In this document: piece by piece, positions 22,930 to 31,275 of the stretch
Numbering within the stretch: position 1 is the stretch's first letter
Layout: every line of letters starts with the position of its first letter
From: an uncultured Sulfuricurvum sp.
GTDB taxonomy: Bacteria; Campylobacterota; Campylobacteria; Campylobacterales; Sulfurimonadaceae
Direction of reading: 5' to 3'
Assembly: GCF_937936435.1 (NCBI RefSeq)
Contig: NZ_CALDDG010000112.1
Span: forward strand, 1-33,777
DNA: 33,777 bases
The notes under the pieces: generated by a model
Seen by the model: the letters and a program-made list of their open reading frames with translations, nothing else
Database searches by the model: none
What the model was told of the DNA's origin: nothing
Program-made: the position numbers and the translations under genes

Positions 22930-24570
22930 TTAGCAGCCGTACATTTTGGTGTAGTATTCATGCACCATACGCCCTGAATCAAAAGCAGGGATTACGTCGC
23001 GCATCGCCGTCTTCATCATCTGCGTCCATTGCTCCGGCTTATCGTAATACATCGGGATGATCTCGTTCTCGAGAATATCCATCATATTTTTATTATCTTC
23101 GTAATCCTGGACTTCCGTCGGTTTACTGTGATCGAGGGTATGAATCGTAAACGAGTTGACGCCGTGTTTTGCGAACTCGGGATGCCAACCGTCTTCGGTC
23201 GAAAAGTGAATCGATCCGTTCATGCTCGCCGTCATGCCGCTCGTACCGCTCGCTTCTCTGGAAACACGCGGTGTATTGAGCCATACGTCGCTCCCTTTTT
23301 TCAAGATCGCAGAGAGATCCAGCTCATATCCGACCAAAACCGCCATGTTTTTAAAACCATGGCTAATATGGATCAGTTCGTTAAACGCATTGACCGCATT
23401 GGTATCGAAGGGATAGGGTTTCCCCGCCCAAATCACCTGAATCGGCCGTTCCGTCGACTCAAGGAGCTTTTTGAAACGTTGGAAATCGTATTTGAGCAGA
23501 CCCGGGCGCTTGTATTCTGCAAAACGGCGCGCCCAAACGATCGTCAAGACATCCGGATCGAGCACTTTTCCGGTCTGATCGGCGACAACGTTGAACAACA
23601 GACGTTTGAGGTGTTTCTTACGTCCGACCAAAGCATAGTCTTCATGCTCGTCCAATGCCGAAAGCATCCCTTTATCGGTCCAGTAACGGCGGTTTTGGGC
23701 ATTGGTGATGTAGATGATCTCCGACCTTCCTTCGCAATCCTGCCACATACGATTCGCCACTTCACCGTGGAATTTGGAGACGGCATTGGTAATTTTCGAC
23801 GAACGCAAAGCTCCCACCGTAAGATTGAACGTGTCATCGCTCACCATAGTGATAGAGCGAACCGTTTCTAAATCCAATCCGTTGAAGAAACCGAATTTAT
23901 GGAGCAGATAGATATTATGCTGTTCATTTCCGGCATCTTCAGGCGTATGGGTCGTAAAGACCACTTTTGATTTGACAATTTCCATATCACGGTATTTGGA
24001 ATAAAGCTCGTACACCAACGGCAGAGCGTGCCCCTCGTTCATGTGATAAATATCGATTTTTTGTTTCAACGCTTCAAGTACTTTTACCCCGCCGATCCCC
24101 AAAACGATCTCCTGAGAGATACGGGTCTCCTCATTGGCATCGTACAATTTATGGGTGATGGTTCGCGCTAAAAAGTCGTTTTCCGGGATATCGGTCGTCA
24201 ATAAAATCAACGGTGCAGAGCTGAACACGTCGGGCGGAAGATAGAGCGCTTTGATATGAACATCCTGCGAATGGATATTCACCGTCGCCTGCACGCCTAG
24301 GTCTTCAAGAAAATAGTAGTGTTTACGGATAAACTCGGCTCGGAGGCTCCGATCTTCGCTACGAGTCTGATCGTAATAGCCATAGCTCCATAATATCCCG
24401 ACGCCGAGAATATTTTGACGAAGGTCGTACGCACTTCGCATGTGCGATCCCGCCAAAAATCCGAGACCTCCTGAATAGATTTTCAACGCCTGATGGATAG
24501 CAAACTCCATCGAAAAATAAGCAACGCTTTTAGAATATTTCGGGTCAAACTCATAATCATTCAAAACCAT
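22930..24570 (-). CDS. glgP: Alpha-glucan phosphorylase-like protein (GT35, short form) with altered PLP site
   Basis: A 546-residue protein of the short alpha-glucan phosphorylase group (TIGR02094 type), which would release glucose-1-phosphate from glycogen or maltodextrin. Family stretches in order are YFSMEFAIHQALKIYSGGLG near 18-37, HMNEGHALPLVYE near 175-187, FTTHTPEDAGNEQH near 204-217, WARRFAEYKRPGLL near 344-357, IQVIWAGKPYPF near 377-388 and VWLNTPRVSREASGTSGM ending at 446. The next residue should be the Lys that forms the PLP Schiff base (GMK); here codon 447 is ACG, Thr. Without it normal PLP-dependent phosphorolysis is doubtful. It may belong to a divergent subgroup with altered chemistry, so the symbol is by similarity only. 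It is the last gene of the glucan operon, overlapping glgB by 14 bases. Confidence 0.82.
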   Translation of the reverse strand: MVLNDYEFDPKYSKSVAYFSMEFAIHQALKIYSGGLGFLAGSHMRSAYDLRQNILGVGILWSYGYYDQTRSEDRSLRAEFIRKHYYFLEDLGVQATVNIHSQDVHIKALYLPPDVFSSAPLILLTTDIPENDFLARTITHKLYDANEETRISQEIVLGIGGVKVLEALKQKIDIYHMNEGHALPLVYELYSKYRDMEIVKSKVVFTTHTPEDAGNEQHNIYLLHKFGFFNGLDLETVRSITMVSDDTFNLTVGALRSSKITNAVSKFHGEVANRMWQDCEGRSEIIYITNAQNRRYWTDKGMLSALDEHEDYALVGRKKHLKRLLFNVVADQTGKVLDPDVLTIVWARRFAEYKRPGLLKYDFQRFKKLLESTERPIQVIWAGKPYPFDTNAVNAFNELIHISHGFKNMAVLVGYELDLSAILKKGSDVWLNTPRVSREASGTSGMTASMNGSIHFSTEDGWHPEFAKHGVNSFTIHTLDHSKPTEVQDYEDNKNMMDILENEIIPMYYDKPEQWTQMMKTAMRDVIPAFDSGRMVHEYYTKMYGC

Positions 24571-26512
24571 TTGTCTCTCTCTTGTGTTCAGATAAATTAC
24601 TCTTTCGTTTCAAAAAAACCACCCCAAGCGGCGGCAGGGTGAGGGTAATCGAATATTCCCGCCCGTGCATCGGCTCCCGGTGCGCTTCCAACGGCCCGGT
24701 ATTGCCGATATTCCACCCCGCATAATGGGATGACTGTGAATTGAATATCTCTTCATACATCCCCTCATAAGGGACACCTAATCGATAAAATTCCCGTGTC
24801 GCATCGGCGAAATTGCATAGGACGTAAACCGTTTCCTCAAGGATATCACTTTTACGCATAAAACTGATGCAATTGTGCTGATAATCCCCCTGCTCTATCC
24901 ACTCGAACCCTTCACGTTCGTTGTCATAGAGATAAAGGGCCCGCTCTTCACGGTACAAGCGATTCAAATCGCTCACCATTTTCTGAAGTTTGGCATGCAA
25001 AGGATATTCGAGCAGATGCCAATCGAGACTTTGCTTGAAATTCCATTCGGCGTATTGAGCGATCTCGCCCCCCATAAAGAGAAGTTTTTTCCCCGGATGC
25101 GCCGTCATATAAGCGTACAGCGAGCGAAGATTGGCAAACTGATGTTCCTGATCTCCCGGCATTTTGTTAATCAGCGATCCTTTGATATGTACCACTTCAT
25201 CATGGCTCAGCGGAAGCATAAAGTTCTCGTCAAACGCATACCACATACTGAACGTGAGCTGATGATGGTGGTGCTGACGGTAAATCGGATCGTAGCTCAT
25301 GTATTTAAGCGAATCGTGCATCCACCCCATATTCCATTTAAATCCGAATCCAAGCCCTCCGCCGCTCGTAGGACGGGTCACCATCGGAAAGGCGGTCGAT
25401 TCTTCGGCAATCATCATCACATCGCTGAACTCGCCGTAAACATGTTCATTGAGTTTGCGCAGAAAATCGATCGCCTCGAGATTTTCATTTCCGCCGAAAA
25501 TGTTAGCGATCCATTCCCCCTCTTTACGGGCATAATTCAGATAAAGCATCGACGCGACGGCATCGACACGGATACCGTCGATATGATACTTATCGCACCA
25601 AAACATCGCCGAGCTGATCAAAAAAGCCCGTACTTCGTTACGTCCGTAATTGAAAATGATACTTCCCCATTCCGGATGAAATCCCTGTCTGGGGTCGGCA
25701 TGCTCGTATAGCGCCGTTCCGTCAAAATTGATCAATCCGTGCATATCGACGGCAAAATGCGACGGCACCCAGTCCATAATCACGCCGATTCCGTTTTGAT
25801 GCAACCGGTCAATCAACGCCATCAGTTCCTGCGGTTCTCCGAAACGGGCCGTCGCGGCGAAATATCCTACGACCTGATAGCCCCACGAACCAAAGTACGG
25901 GTATTCGGTCAGAGGCATAAATTCGACGTGGGTATAATTCATCGCTTTGAGATAATCGACCAGTTCATCGGCGAGTTCGGTATAGGTCAGATAGCGGTTC
26001 TCTTCTTCGACTTTTCGGCGCCATGAGCCCAAATGCACTTCGTAAACGCTGATCGGAGCATTATGAGAGTTGTATCGGTAACGCTCGCGCATCCACCCCT
26101 CATCGTTCCATTCATAATCGAGATTCCAGAGGCGTGAAGCGGAATTGGAGGGTTTTTCGGCATAAAAACCGAACGGATCGCTTTTATCATGAACAATGCC
26201 GTGAAAGCGGGAAACGACATGGTATTTATAGGTGAGTCCTAGAGGAACTCCGGCAATAAACCCCTCCCAAATCCCCGAATCGTCCGTACGCAAACGGAGA
26301 GGATGCGCATCGACGCTGTAATGGTTAAAATCACCCCGAACGCTGACACTGGCAGCGTTGGGAGCCCATACCGCGAAATAAAAACCTTCATCTTCGCCCC
26401 GTTTCATAGGATGGGAACCCAGTTTTTCATATAACTTAATATGAGTTCCTTGTTTGAATAAATAGATATCGGTTTCATCCAAACGGCTCACATCATAATA
26501 GATCGGGTACAT
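24557..26512 (-). CDS. glgB: 1,4-alpha-glucan branching enzyme (GH13)
   Basis: A 651-residue branching enzyme that cuts alpha-1,4 chains and re-attaches them by alpha-1,6 bonds in glycogen synthesis. A CBM48 domain covers about 20-120, then the GH13 barrel: VYEVHLGSWRR near 156-166, MDWVPSHF near 246-253, and the nucleophile Asp317 in GIRVDAV. The acid/base Glu is in MIAEEST (370/371) and the transition-state Asp in LSHDEVVH, followed by the C-terminal all-beta domain. The start at 26512 is preferred because AGGAGAG lies 4 bases upstream; an in-frame ATG at 26536 would add 8 residues and overlap glgA more. The SD overlaps the stop codon of glgA1, and the 3' end overlaps glgP, consistent with one coupled operon. 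Confidence 0.96.
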   Translation of the reverse strand: MYPIYYDVSRLDETDIYLFKQGTHIKLYEKLGSHPMKRGEDEGFYFAVWAPNAASVSVRGDFNHYSVDAHPLRLRTDDSGIWEGFIAGVPLGLTYKYHVVSRFHGIVHDKSDPFGFYAEKPSNSASRLWNLDYEWNDEGWMRERYRYNSHNAPISVYEVHLGSWRRKVEEENRYLTYTELADELVDYLKAMNYTHVEFMPLTEYPYFGSWGYQVVGYFAATARFGEPQELMALIDRLHQNGIGVIMDWVPSHFAVDMHGLINFDGTALYEHADPRQGFHPEWGSIIFNYGRNEVRAFLISSAMFWCDKYHIDGIRVDAVASMLYLNYARKEGEWIANIFGGNENLEAIDFLRKLNEHVYGEFSDVMMIAEESTAFPMVTRPTSGGGLGFGFKWNMGWMHDSLKYMSYDPIYRQHHHHQLTFSMWYAFDENFMLPLSHDEVVHIKGSLINKMPGDQEHQFANLRSLYAYMTAHPGKKLLFMGGEIAQYAEWNFKQSLDWHLLEYPLHAKLQKMVSDLNRLYREERALYLYDNEREGFEWIEQGDYQHNCISFMRKSDILEETVYVLCNFADATREFYRLGVPYEGMYEEIFNSQSSHYAGWNIGNTGPLEAHREPMHGREYSITLTLPPLGVVFLKRKSNLSEHKRETNGFE

Positions 26513-26520
26513 CGTCTCTC

Positions 26521-28002
26521 CTAATATCGGCTGCATAAGCGTCCTTCGACGATACGGCGATAAAGACTCTCGTACTTTGCCGCTACTTCCCAGCTAAAGC
26601 GCTGACGCATTCCGTTTTGGCGCAACGCTTCGAGCCCTTTTTTATCGTTGTACCATACGTCGACTGCCCAGGCAAGCGTCCCCAGCAAAGCGTCCGATGT
26701 GGCATCGTAAAATTTAAATCCGGTTCCGTTTCGGCCATCATTATGATAATTTTCGATCGTATCGTCCAATCCTCCCGTCGCACGTACGACCGGCAGTGTT
26801 CCGTAACGGAGACTGTAAATTTGGTTCAGTCCGCAAGGCTCGAACAAGGAAGGCATCAAAAACAGATCGCTTCCCGCTTCGATCTTATGGGCCAGATCGT
26901 TGCGATAGCCGATGATGCAACGAAACTTATCCGGATACTTGGCCGCAATATCGCTGAAATAGTGTTCCGCCCATTTTTCGCCTGTCCCCAGCATGACGAT
27001 TTGAATATCCCAGCTCATGAGTCGCCATATCGCATGAGCGATCATCTCGATCCCTTTTTGCTCGACCAGACGTCCTACAAACCCGATCAACGGAACGTCG
27101 TTTCGCTCAGGAAGCCCTACTTCGCGCTGTAAATCATTTTTGCAGAGTTCTTTCCCTTCCAATGAATCGGTATCGTAGCGTTGCGCGATATAGATATCTT
27201 CCGCAGGACTCCATTCATCGTAGTCGATCCCGTTTAGGATACCGTGAAGCTTATACCTTTTTTCACCGATCAGACGTTCAAGCCCCCAACCGTATTCCGA
27301 TGTACAAATCTCGTCAGCGTATTTTTGACTGACGGCATTGATCGCATCGGCATGGACTATTCCCCCCTTGAGGAGATTCACCCCGTCGTACTCTTCCAGC
27401 TCATGCGCCGTAAAATGATCCCATCCAACACCGAGAACATCCATAACCCCTTTGTAAAACTTCCCCTGATGCTGGAGATTATGGATTGTCAATAACGATC
27501 CCGTATTCTCGAAATCGGGATCGAAGGCGTAGGTCGTGTTCAGCAATACGGGAATAGCGGCCGTATGCCAGTCGTTTGTATGGATCACATCGGGATGAAA
27601 ACGGAGTTTTTTTGCCAGCTGCATCACCGCTTTGGAGAAAAAGACGAAACGGTTGTCGTTGTCGGTATAGCTCATCCCCTCTTCGTCATAGAACCCTTTT
27701 CGCCCGAAATACCCTTCATGCTCGATGAAATAGACGGGGACGTCACTGCCCGGTATGACTCCCTCATACACCGCACACCATATTTCCCCCATGATTCCCA
27801 TACCGACACCCAGCGCACCGTCGAGACGTTTGAGGCCGTATTTTTCCCTATCGACGACATAATATCTCGGAATGATGACGCGTACATCGTGCCCCAAAGC
27901 CCGAAGTGCCTTCGGCAAAGCACCGACGACATCGGCAAGTCCGCCGCTTTTAGCGAACGGAACGGCTTCGGATGCCGCGACGAGAATTTTCAATGGTTCC
28001 AT
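26521..28002 (-). CDS. glgA: Glycogen synthase 1 (GT5)
   Basis: A 493-residue glycosyltransferase that extends alpha-1,4-glucan from ADP-glucose (or UDP-glucose). The GT-B fold is plain: nucleotide-sugar motif KSGGLADVVGALP from Lys18, DVIHTNDWHTA near 138-148, LLTIHNLQHQGKF near 169-181, HGILNGIDYDEWSP near 253-266 and IGFVGRLVEQKG near 308-319. The EX7E-type motif SLFEPCGLNQIYSLRYG near 390-406 and ATGGLDDT follow. Length is normal for GlgA. It overlaps the ROK kinase gene upstream by 13 bases and its TAG stop overlaps the Shine-Dalgarno of glgB. A second, diverged GT5 synthase is encoded two genes upstream, so the pair may divide priming and elongation, as proposed for GlgA1/GlgA2 in cyanobacteria; that division is inference. 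Confidence 0.95.
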   Translation of the reverse strand: MEPLKILVAASEAVPFAKSGGLADVVGALPKALRALGHDVRVIIPRYYVVDREKYGLKRLDGALGVGMGIMGEIWCAVYEGVIPGSDVPVYFIEHEGYFGRKGFYDEEGMSYTDNDNRFVFFSKAVMQLAKKLRFHPDVIHTNDWHTAAIPVLLNTTYAFDPDFENTGSLLTIHNLQHQGKFYKGVMDVLGVGWDHFTAHELEEYDGVNLLKGGIVHADAINAVSQKYADEICTSEYGWGLERLIGEKRYKLHGILNGIDYDEWSPAEDIYIAQRYDTDSLEGKELCKNDLQREVGLPERNDVPLIGFVGRLVEQKGIEMIAHAIWRLMSWDIQIVMLGTGEKWAEHYFSDIAAKYPDKFRCIIGYRNDLAHKIEAGSDLFLMPSLFEPCGLNQIYSLRYGTLPVVRATGGLDDTIENYHNDGRNGTGFKFYDATSDALLGTLAWAVDVWYNDKKGLEALRQNGMRQRFSWEVAAKYESLYRRIVEGRLCSRY

Positions 28003-28841
28003 GTTTCCTCTTTTTCGAGCAATTTTGCTCCGCTTAACGGGGCATTCTCCAAGCGGCTCCGCTCAATACGAAGCCTCTCCAGCGATGCACCCAATGCATA
28101 CGAAGCTATCTTTTCCCGTAACCGCTCAAGCAGATAAGGATTGTGCTCTATTATACCACCTCCCAGGACAATAAGCTCAGGATTGGCAAGAGTCACCAGC
28201 GTCCCTGCGGCGTGAACAAGTGCCGTCTCGAACTCTTCGGCTACACGCCGTTCGTTTTCGATCTGGGAACGGCTGAGCATGCTCAAATCGATCCGTCTAT
28301 TTTCATTATAGGGATAAAGTTGTTTGGCTATGCCCGATCCTGAAGCAAACAGTTCAATGCAATTATTCCTGCCGCATCCGCAGGTAAACGGCGTTTGACG
28401 ATAGGGGATATGCCCGATCTCAAACGCGAGATTTCGGCTTCCCCGTATCACTTTCCCCTTCTCCATCACCGCCGCCCCGATCCCCGTTCCGACATACAGT
28501 GCCGCCATATTCTGGACATTCCACTCATTTGCTTCGGCTAAAAGTGCACAATTAAGATCGTTATCGATCTCCAGCCGGACACCGTAGCGCTCTGCAACCG
28601 TTTTTTTGATCTGCGGCTCATCGACGGCAATATTGGGAGCAGAAAGAATAACCCCCTCATGCACCTGTCCCGCATACGCAATACCTACAAAACCGATATC
28701 GTCATATCGTGCCAGTTTTTCTTCGACATAAGCCATCAAAGGAACTTCTTTGGAACTGCATATTTCACTAAAGCTCTCTGTTTCATCAATAAGTTCGCTT
28801 CGCAGATGCGTCCCGCCGATGTCGATGAACAGTTTTCTCAT
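27990..28841 (-). CDS. ROK-family sugar kinase, probable glucokinase
   Basis: A 283-residue cytoplasmic ROK kinase that most likely phosphorylates glucose released during glucan turnover. It begins with the ATP-binding DIGGTHLRSE at 7-16. The catalytic Asp is in EIDNDLNCALLAEA near 90-104, the GTGIGAAV motif near 118-125, and the EIGH sugar-binding His near 141-144. The zinc-binding ROK signature CGCGRNNCIE lies near 154-163. A C-terminal VLGGGI motif completes the actin-like fold. The lack of an N-terminal helix-turn-helix argues for an enzyme rather than a NagC-type repressor. It is sandwiched between two glgA genes, with an ATGA overlap at its start (28838-28841) and a 13-base overlap at its end. 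Substrate choice of glucose is from context. Confidence 0.9.
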   Translation of the reverse strand: MRKLFIDIGGTHLRSELIDETESFSEICSSKEVPLMAYVEEKLARYDDIGFVGIAYAGQVHEGVILSAPNIAVDEPQIKKTVAERYGVRLEIDNDLNCALLAEANEWNVQNMAALYVGTGIGAAVMEKGKVIRGSRNLAFEIGHIPYRQTPFTCGCGRNNCIELFASGSGIAKQLYPYNENRRIDLSMLSRSQIENERRVAEEFETALVHAAGTLVTLANPELIVLGGGIIEHNPYLLERLREKIASYALGASLERLRIERSRLENAPLSGAKLLEKEETWNH

Positions 28842-30262
28842 CCGATCAATGTCTCATACAATGCGCTATAAATTTTAGCACTTTCATTCCAGGAGAAATC
28901 GCATTGCATATTGTGTTTGGCGATTGCGCTGTAACGCTTTTTATCGCCAAACAGCTCTATCGCACGCCCGAATGCGCTCATAAATGCCCGATCGCTCGAA
29001 CGGTGATACACAATCCCGTACCCCTGCCCTTCAAGCAATGTTTCCTCTTTCGGCGCAAACACCGTATCGGCCAATCCTCCGACAGCATGTACCAGCGGCA
29101 ATGCCCCGTATCGCATAGCGATCAGTTGATTGAGCCCACACGGTTCGTATAATGAGGGCATCAAAAGAAAATCGGCGGCGGCATACACACGATGGGCAAA
29201 TGATTCATCGTATCCGAACGACAAAGCAATATTCGCATGTTGTTTAGCTATCAGGGCAAGCGCATCGTGATATTCTTTTTCTCCGTCTCCCAATATCACG
29301 ATATTGCATTCATAAAGCGCTATTTTCTCAAGATTTTGGATCAGGATATCCATCCCTTTTTGCCATGTAAACCGTCCGATAAAAACGAACAGAGGTTTTT
29401 TAGTTCCTTTTAAAGCGCACTCTTTTAACAATGCCGATTTGTTGACAGCCTTCCCTTTAAGATCGCGATAAGGAATACTCAACGCGCTATCACTCTCCGG
29501 CGCAAAATGTTCGTCGTCGATTCCGTTAAGAATACCGTGCAGCTTAGCGCGGTGATGACGGATAAATCCTTCCAAGCCGCATCCGAACGCTTCGCCCATA
29601 ATCTCTTTGGCATAGGTAGGACTGACGGTCGTCACCGTATCGGCGTAAGCGATCCCCGCTTTCATAAAATTGATAGCGCCGTAAAATTCCAAACCGTCCA
29701 TCGTAAAAAATTTCGGATCGATCCCCAATTTTTCCAGCATGGAAGGATCAAACGTCCCCTGATACGCAAGATTGTGAATCGTATACAATACTTTTGTCGC
29801 GATCTGCGGCTCCTGATCGATCAACAATGCGGCTAACGCGCTCTGCCAGTCGTTGAGATGGGCAATCGCAAACGGCTCTTGTCTCAAAAGCTCGACAATC
29901 GCGTATGCAAAGATACCGAAACGGATTGCATTGTCTTCATAGCCTGATTCGGGAGGACCGTAGAGAAACTCCCGCTCGCACAATACAGGTGAATAAACGA
30001 ACCGATATTCGACCCCTGCCATCGTACATCCGAACAACTCGATCGGATACTCCTCTACACCCATCCGAACCGAAAAACTCCGATTCAGGGGAAGGATTCC
30101 GAATGCCGATCGGTCGATGAATCGGTACAAAGGCATTACGACGCACATCTCATGCGCTTGCCCTAACGCCCGCGGCAGACTGTAGGTGACATCGGCCAAA
30201 CCGCCGCTTTTGGCAAACGGATACACTTCGCTCGCTGCGAAAAGGACTCGTGAGGGATTCAT
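28838..30262 (-). CDS. Glycogen synthase 2 (GT5 paralogue)
   Basis: A 474-residue second GT5 synthase, clearly diverged from the one at 26521-28002. It keeps the nucleotide-sugar motif KSGGLADVTYSLP from Lys18, HLNDWQSALAA near 132-142, TIHNLAYQGTFDP near 160-172, HGILNGIDDEHFAP near 241-254, FIGRFTWQKG near 294-303 and the EX7E-type SLYEPCGLNQLIAMRYG near 373-389. All catalytic positions I can check are retained, so it should be active rather than a decayed copy. It overlaps galT and the ROK kinase by 4 bases each (ATGA junctions), fixing its place in the same translationally coupled operon. Donor preference (ADP- or UDP-glucose) cannot be read. Confidence 0.93.
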   Translation of the reverse strand: MNPSRVLFAASEVYPFAKSGGLADVTYSLPRALGQAHEMCVVMPLYRFIDRSAFGILPLNRSFSVRMGVEEYPIELFGCTMAGVEYRFVYSPVLCEREFLYGPPESGYEDNAIRFGIFAYAIVELLRQEPFAIAHLNDWQSALAALLIDQEPQIATKVLYTIHNLAYQGTFDPSMLEKLGIDPKFFTMDGLEFYGAINFMKAGIAYADTVTTVSPTYAKEIMGEAFGCGLEGFIRHHRAKLHGILNGIDDEHFAPESDSALSIPYRDLKGKAVNKSALLKECALKGTKKPLFVFIGRFTWQKGMDILIQNLEKIALYECNIVILGDGEKEYHDALALIAKQHANIALSFGYDESFAHRVYAAADFLLMPSLYEPCGLNQLIAMRYGALPLVHAVGGLADTVFAPKEETLLEGQGYGIVYHRSSDRAFMSAFGRAIELFGDKKRYSAIAKHNMQCDFSWNESAKIYSALYETLIG

Positions 30263-31275
30263 ACTTGCTCTCCTTTGAGTAATGATGCGGCCAGTTCGGG
30301 AGAAACGGGGTTTATCATCATCCCGCTTCCCGATTCAAATCCGCCGTAACGATAAATACGGGGCATAATCCGTATCGAAAACCGAAATGCTTCATCCAAA
30401 GGTGCGGAAAAATCATGTTTCCCTTTAAGCGGCGGAGTCGCGATCCATAGATTAAACTGACTGCATCCCAGTTGATTATCGAGTTTTTTAACCGCGCGCA
30501 GCAACAAGGCCGACACGGCTTCAATCGCCGTATCGTTTAGGGTATCGATTTGACCGTGAGGTTGTTTTGAACTGATAATCATCTCAAAAGGATAGGCGCT
30601 GGCATACGGACAAAAAAGGGTGAAATCCCCTTCCTGAGAAACGATTCGCTCCATTGTATGCTCTTCTTGATCGATCAACGAACCCATCAGCGATTTCCCC
30701 GTCGCTTTATAGTGTTCGAAACATTGGAGATAATAATCGTTTATCTGCTTCGGGACCATCGGCAACGCGATCAACTGCGTATGGGCATGCGTTTGTGTCG
30801 AGCCGGCCTGATACCCCTCGTTTTTGAAAAGCGAAATGTATTCGATACGCTCATCGTGCCGCAAGTCGGCAACGCGGACGCGAAGTGTTTTAAGCCAATC
30901 GCACGCTTCGTTCACGTTCCATTGGCTGATCGACGTACAATGCCTCACGGTGTCGATAATCACTTCGTGTGCGCCGAATCCTTCCCACCTCTCCAGCATC
31001 CCCGAATGGTGTTGGTGCGCCGCTTCGATCTGTACCGCCTTGTAAAGATTCGGAATAACGCGGGTTCTCCATCCGGCTTCGTTCGGAAAACTCCCCTCTT
31101 GTCTCAGGGCAAAAATTTCGGGCGGCGTCATCGATTCGTTCCCTTCACAAAACGGACATTTTGGAAGAGTCGTCTCGTCTGCCTGTAGCGGTACAGGGCA
31201 ATCGGGGCGGTGCATACGTTCCGGTGCAATCAAAACATGCGTATCGTGTAAGCGGTCATAACGGATTTCAGACAT
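30259..31275 (-). CDS. galT: GalT-like nucleotidyltransferase (galactose-1-phosphate uridylyltransferase family)
   Basis: A 338-residue HIT-superfamily enzyme of the GalT branch. The zinc site CPFC is at 40-43, the second zinc region GAHEVIIDTVRH at 101-112 and the nucleophile motif H163-A-H165-T-Q167. In that motif the second His takes the nucleotidyl group. The first His is followed by Ala rather than the usual Pro (HPHxQ). Classical GalT swaps UDP between glucose-1-P and galactose-1-P. In this glucan operon, with no galE, galK or glgC visible, it may instead act as a UDP- or ADP-glucose phosphorylase or transferase, an activity known for some GalT relatives such as the Arabidopsis ADP-glucose phosphorylase. 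It overlaps the GH57 gene by 8 bases and glgA2 by 4. Confidence 0.87.
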   Translation of the reverse strand: MSEIRYDRLHDTHVLIAPERMHRPDCPVPLQADETTLPKCPFCEGNESMTPPEIFALRQEGSFPNEAGWRTRVIPNLYKAVQIEAAHQHHSGMLERWEGFGAHEVIIDTVRHCTSISQWNVNEACDWLKTLRVRVADLRHDERIEYISLFKNEGYQAGSTQTHAHTQLIALPMVPKQINDYYLQCFEHYKATGKSLMGSLIDQEEHTMERIVSQEGDFTLFCPYASAYPFEMIISSKQPHGQIDTLNDTAIEAVSALLLRAVKKLDNQLGCSQFNLWIATPPLKGKHDFSAPLDEAFRFSIRIMPRIYRYGGFESGSGMMINPVSPELAASLLKGEQV

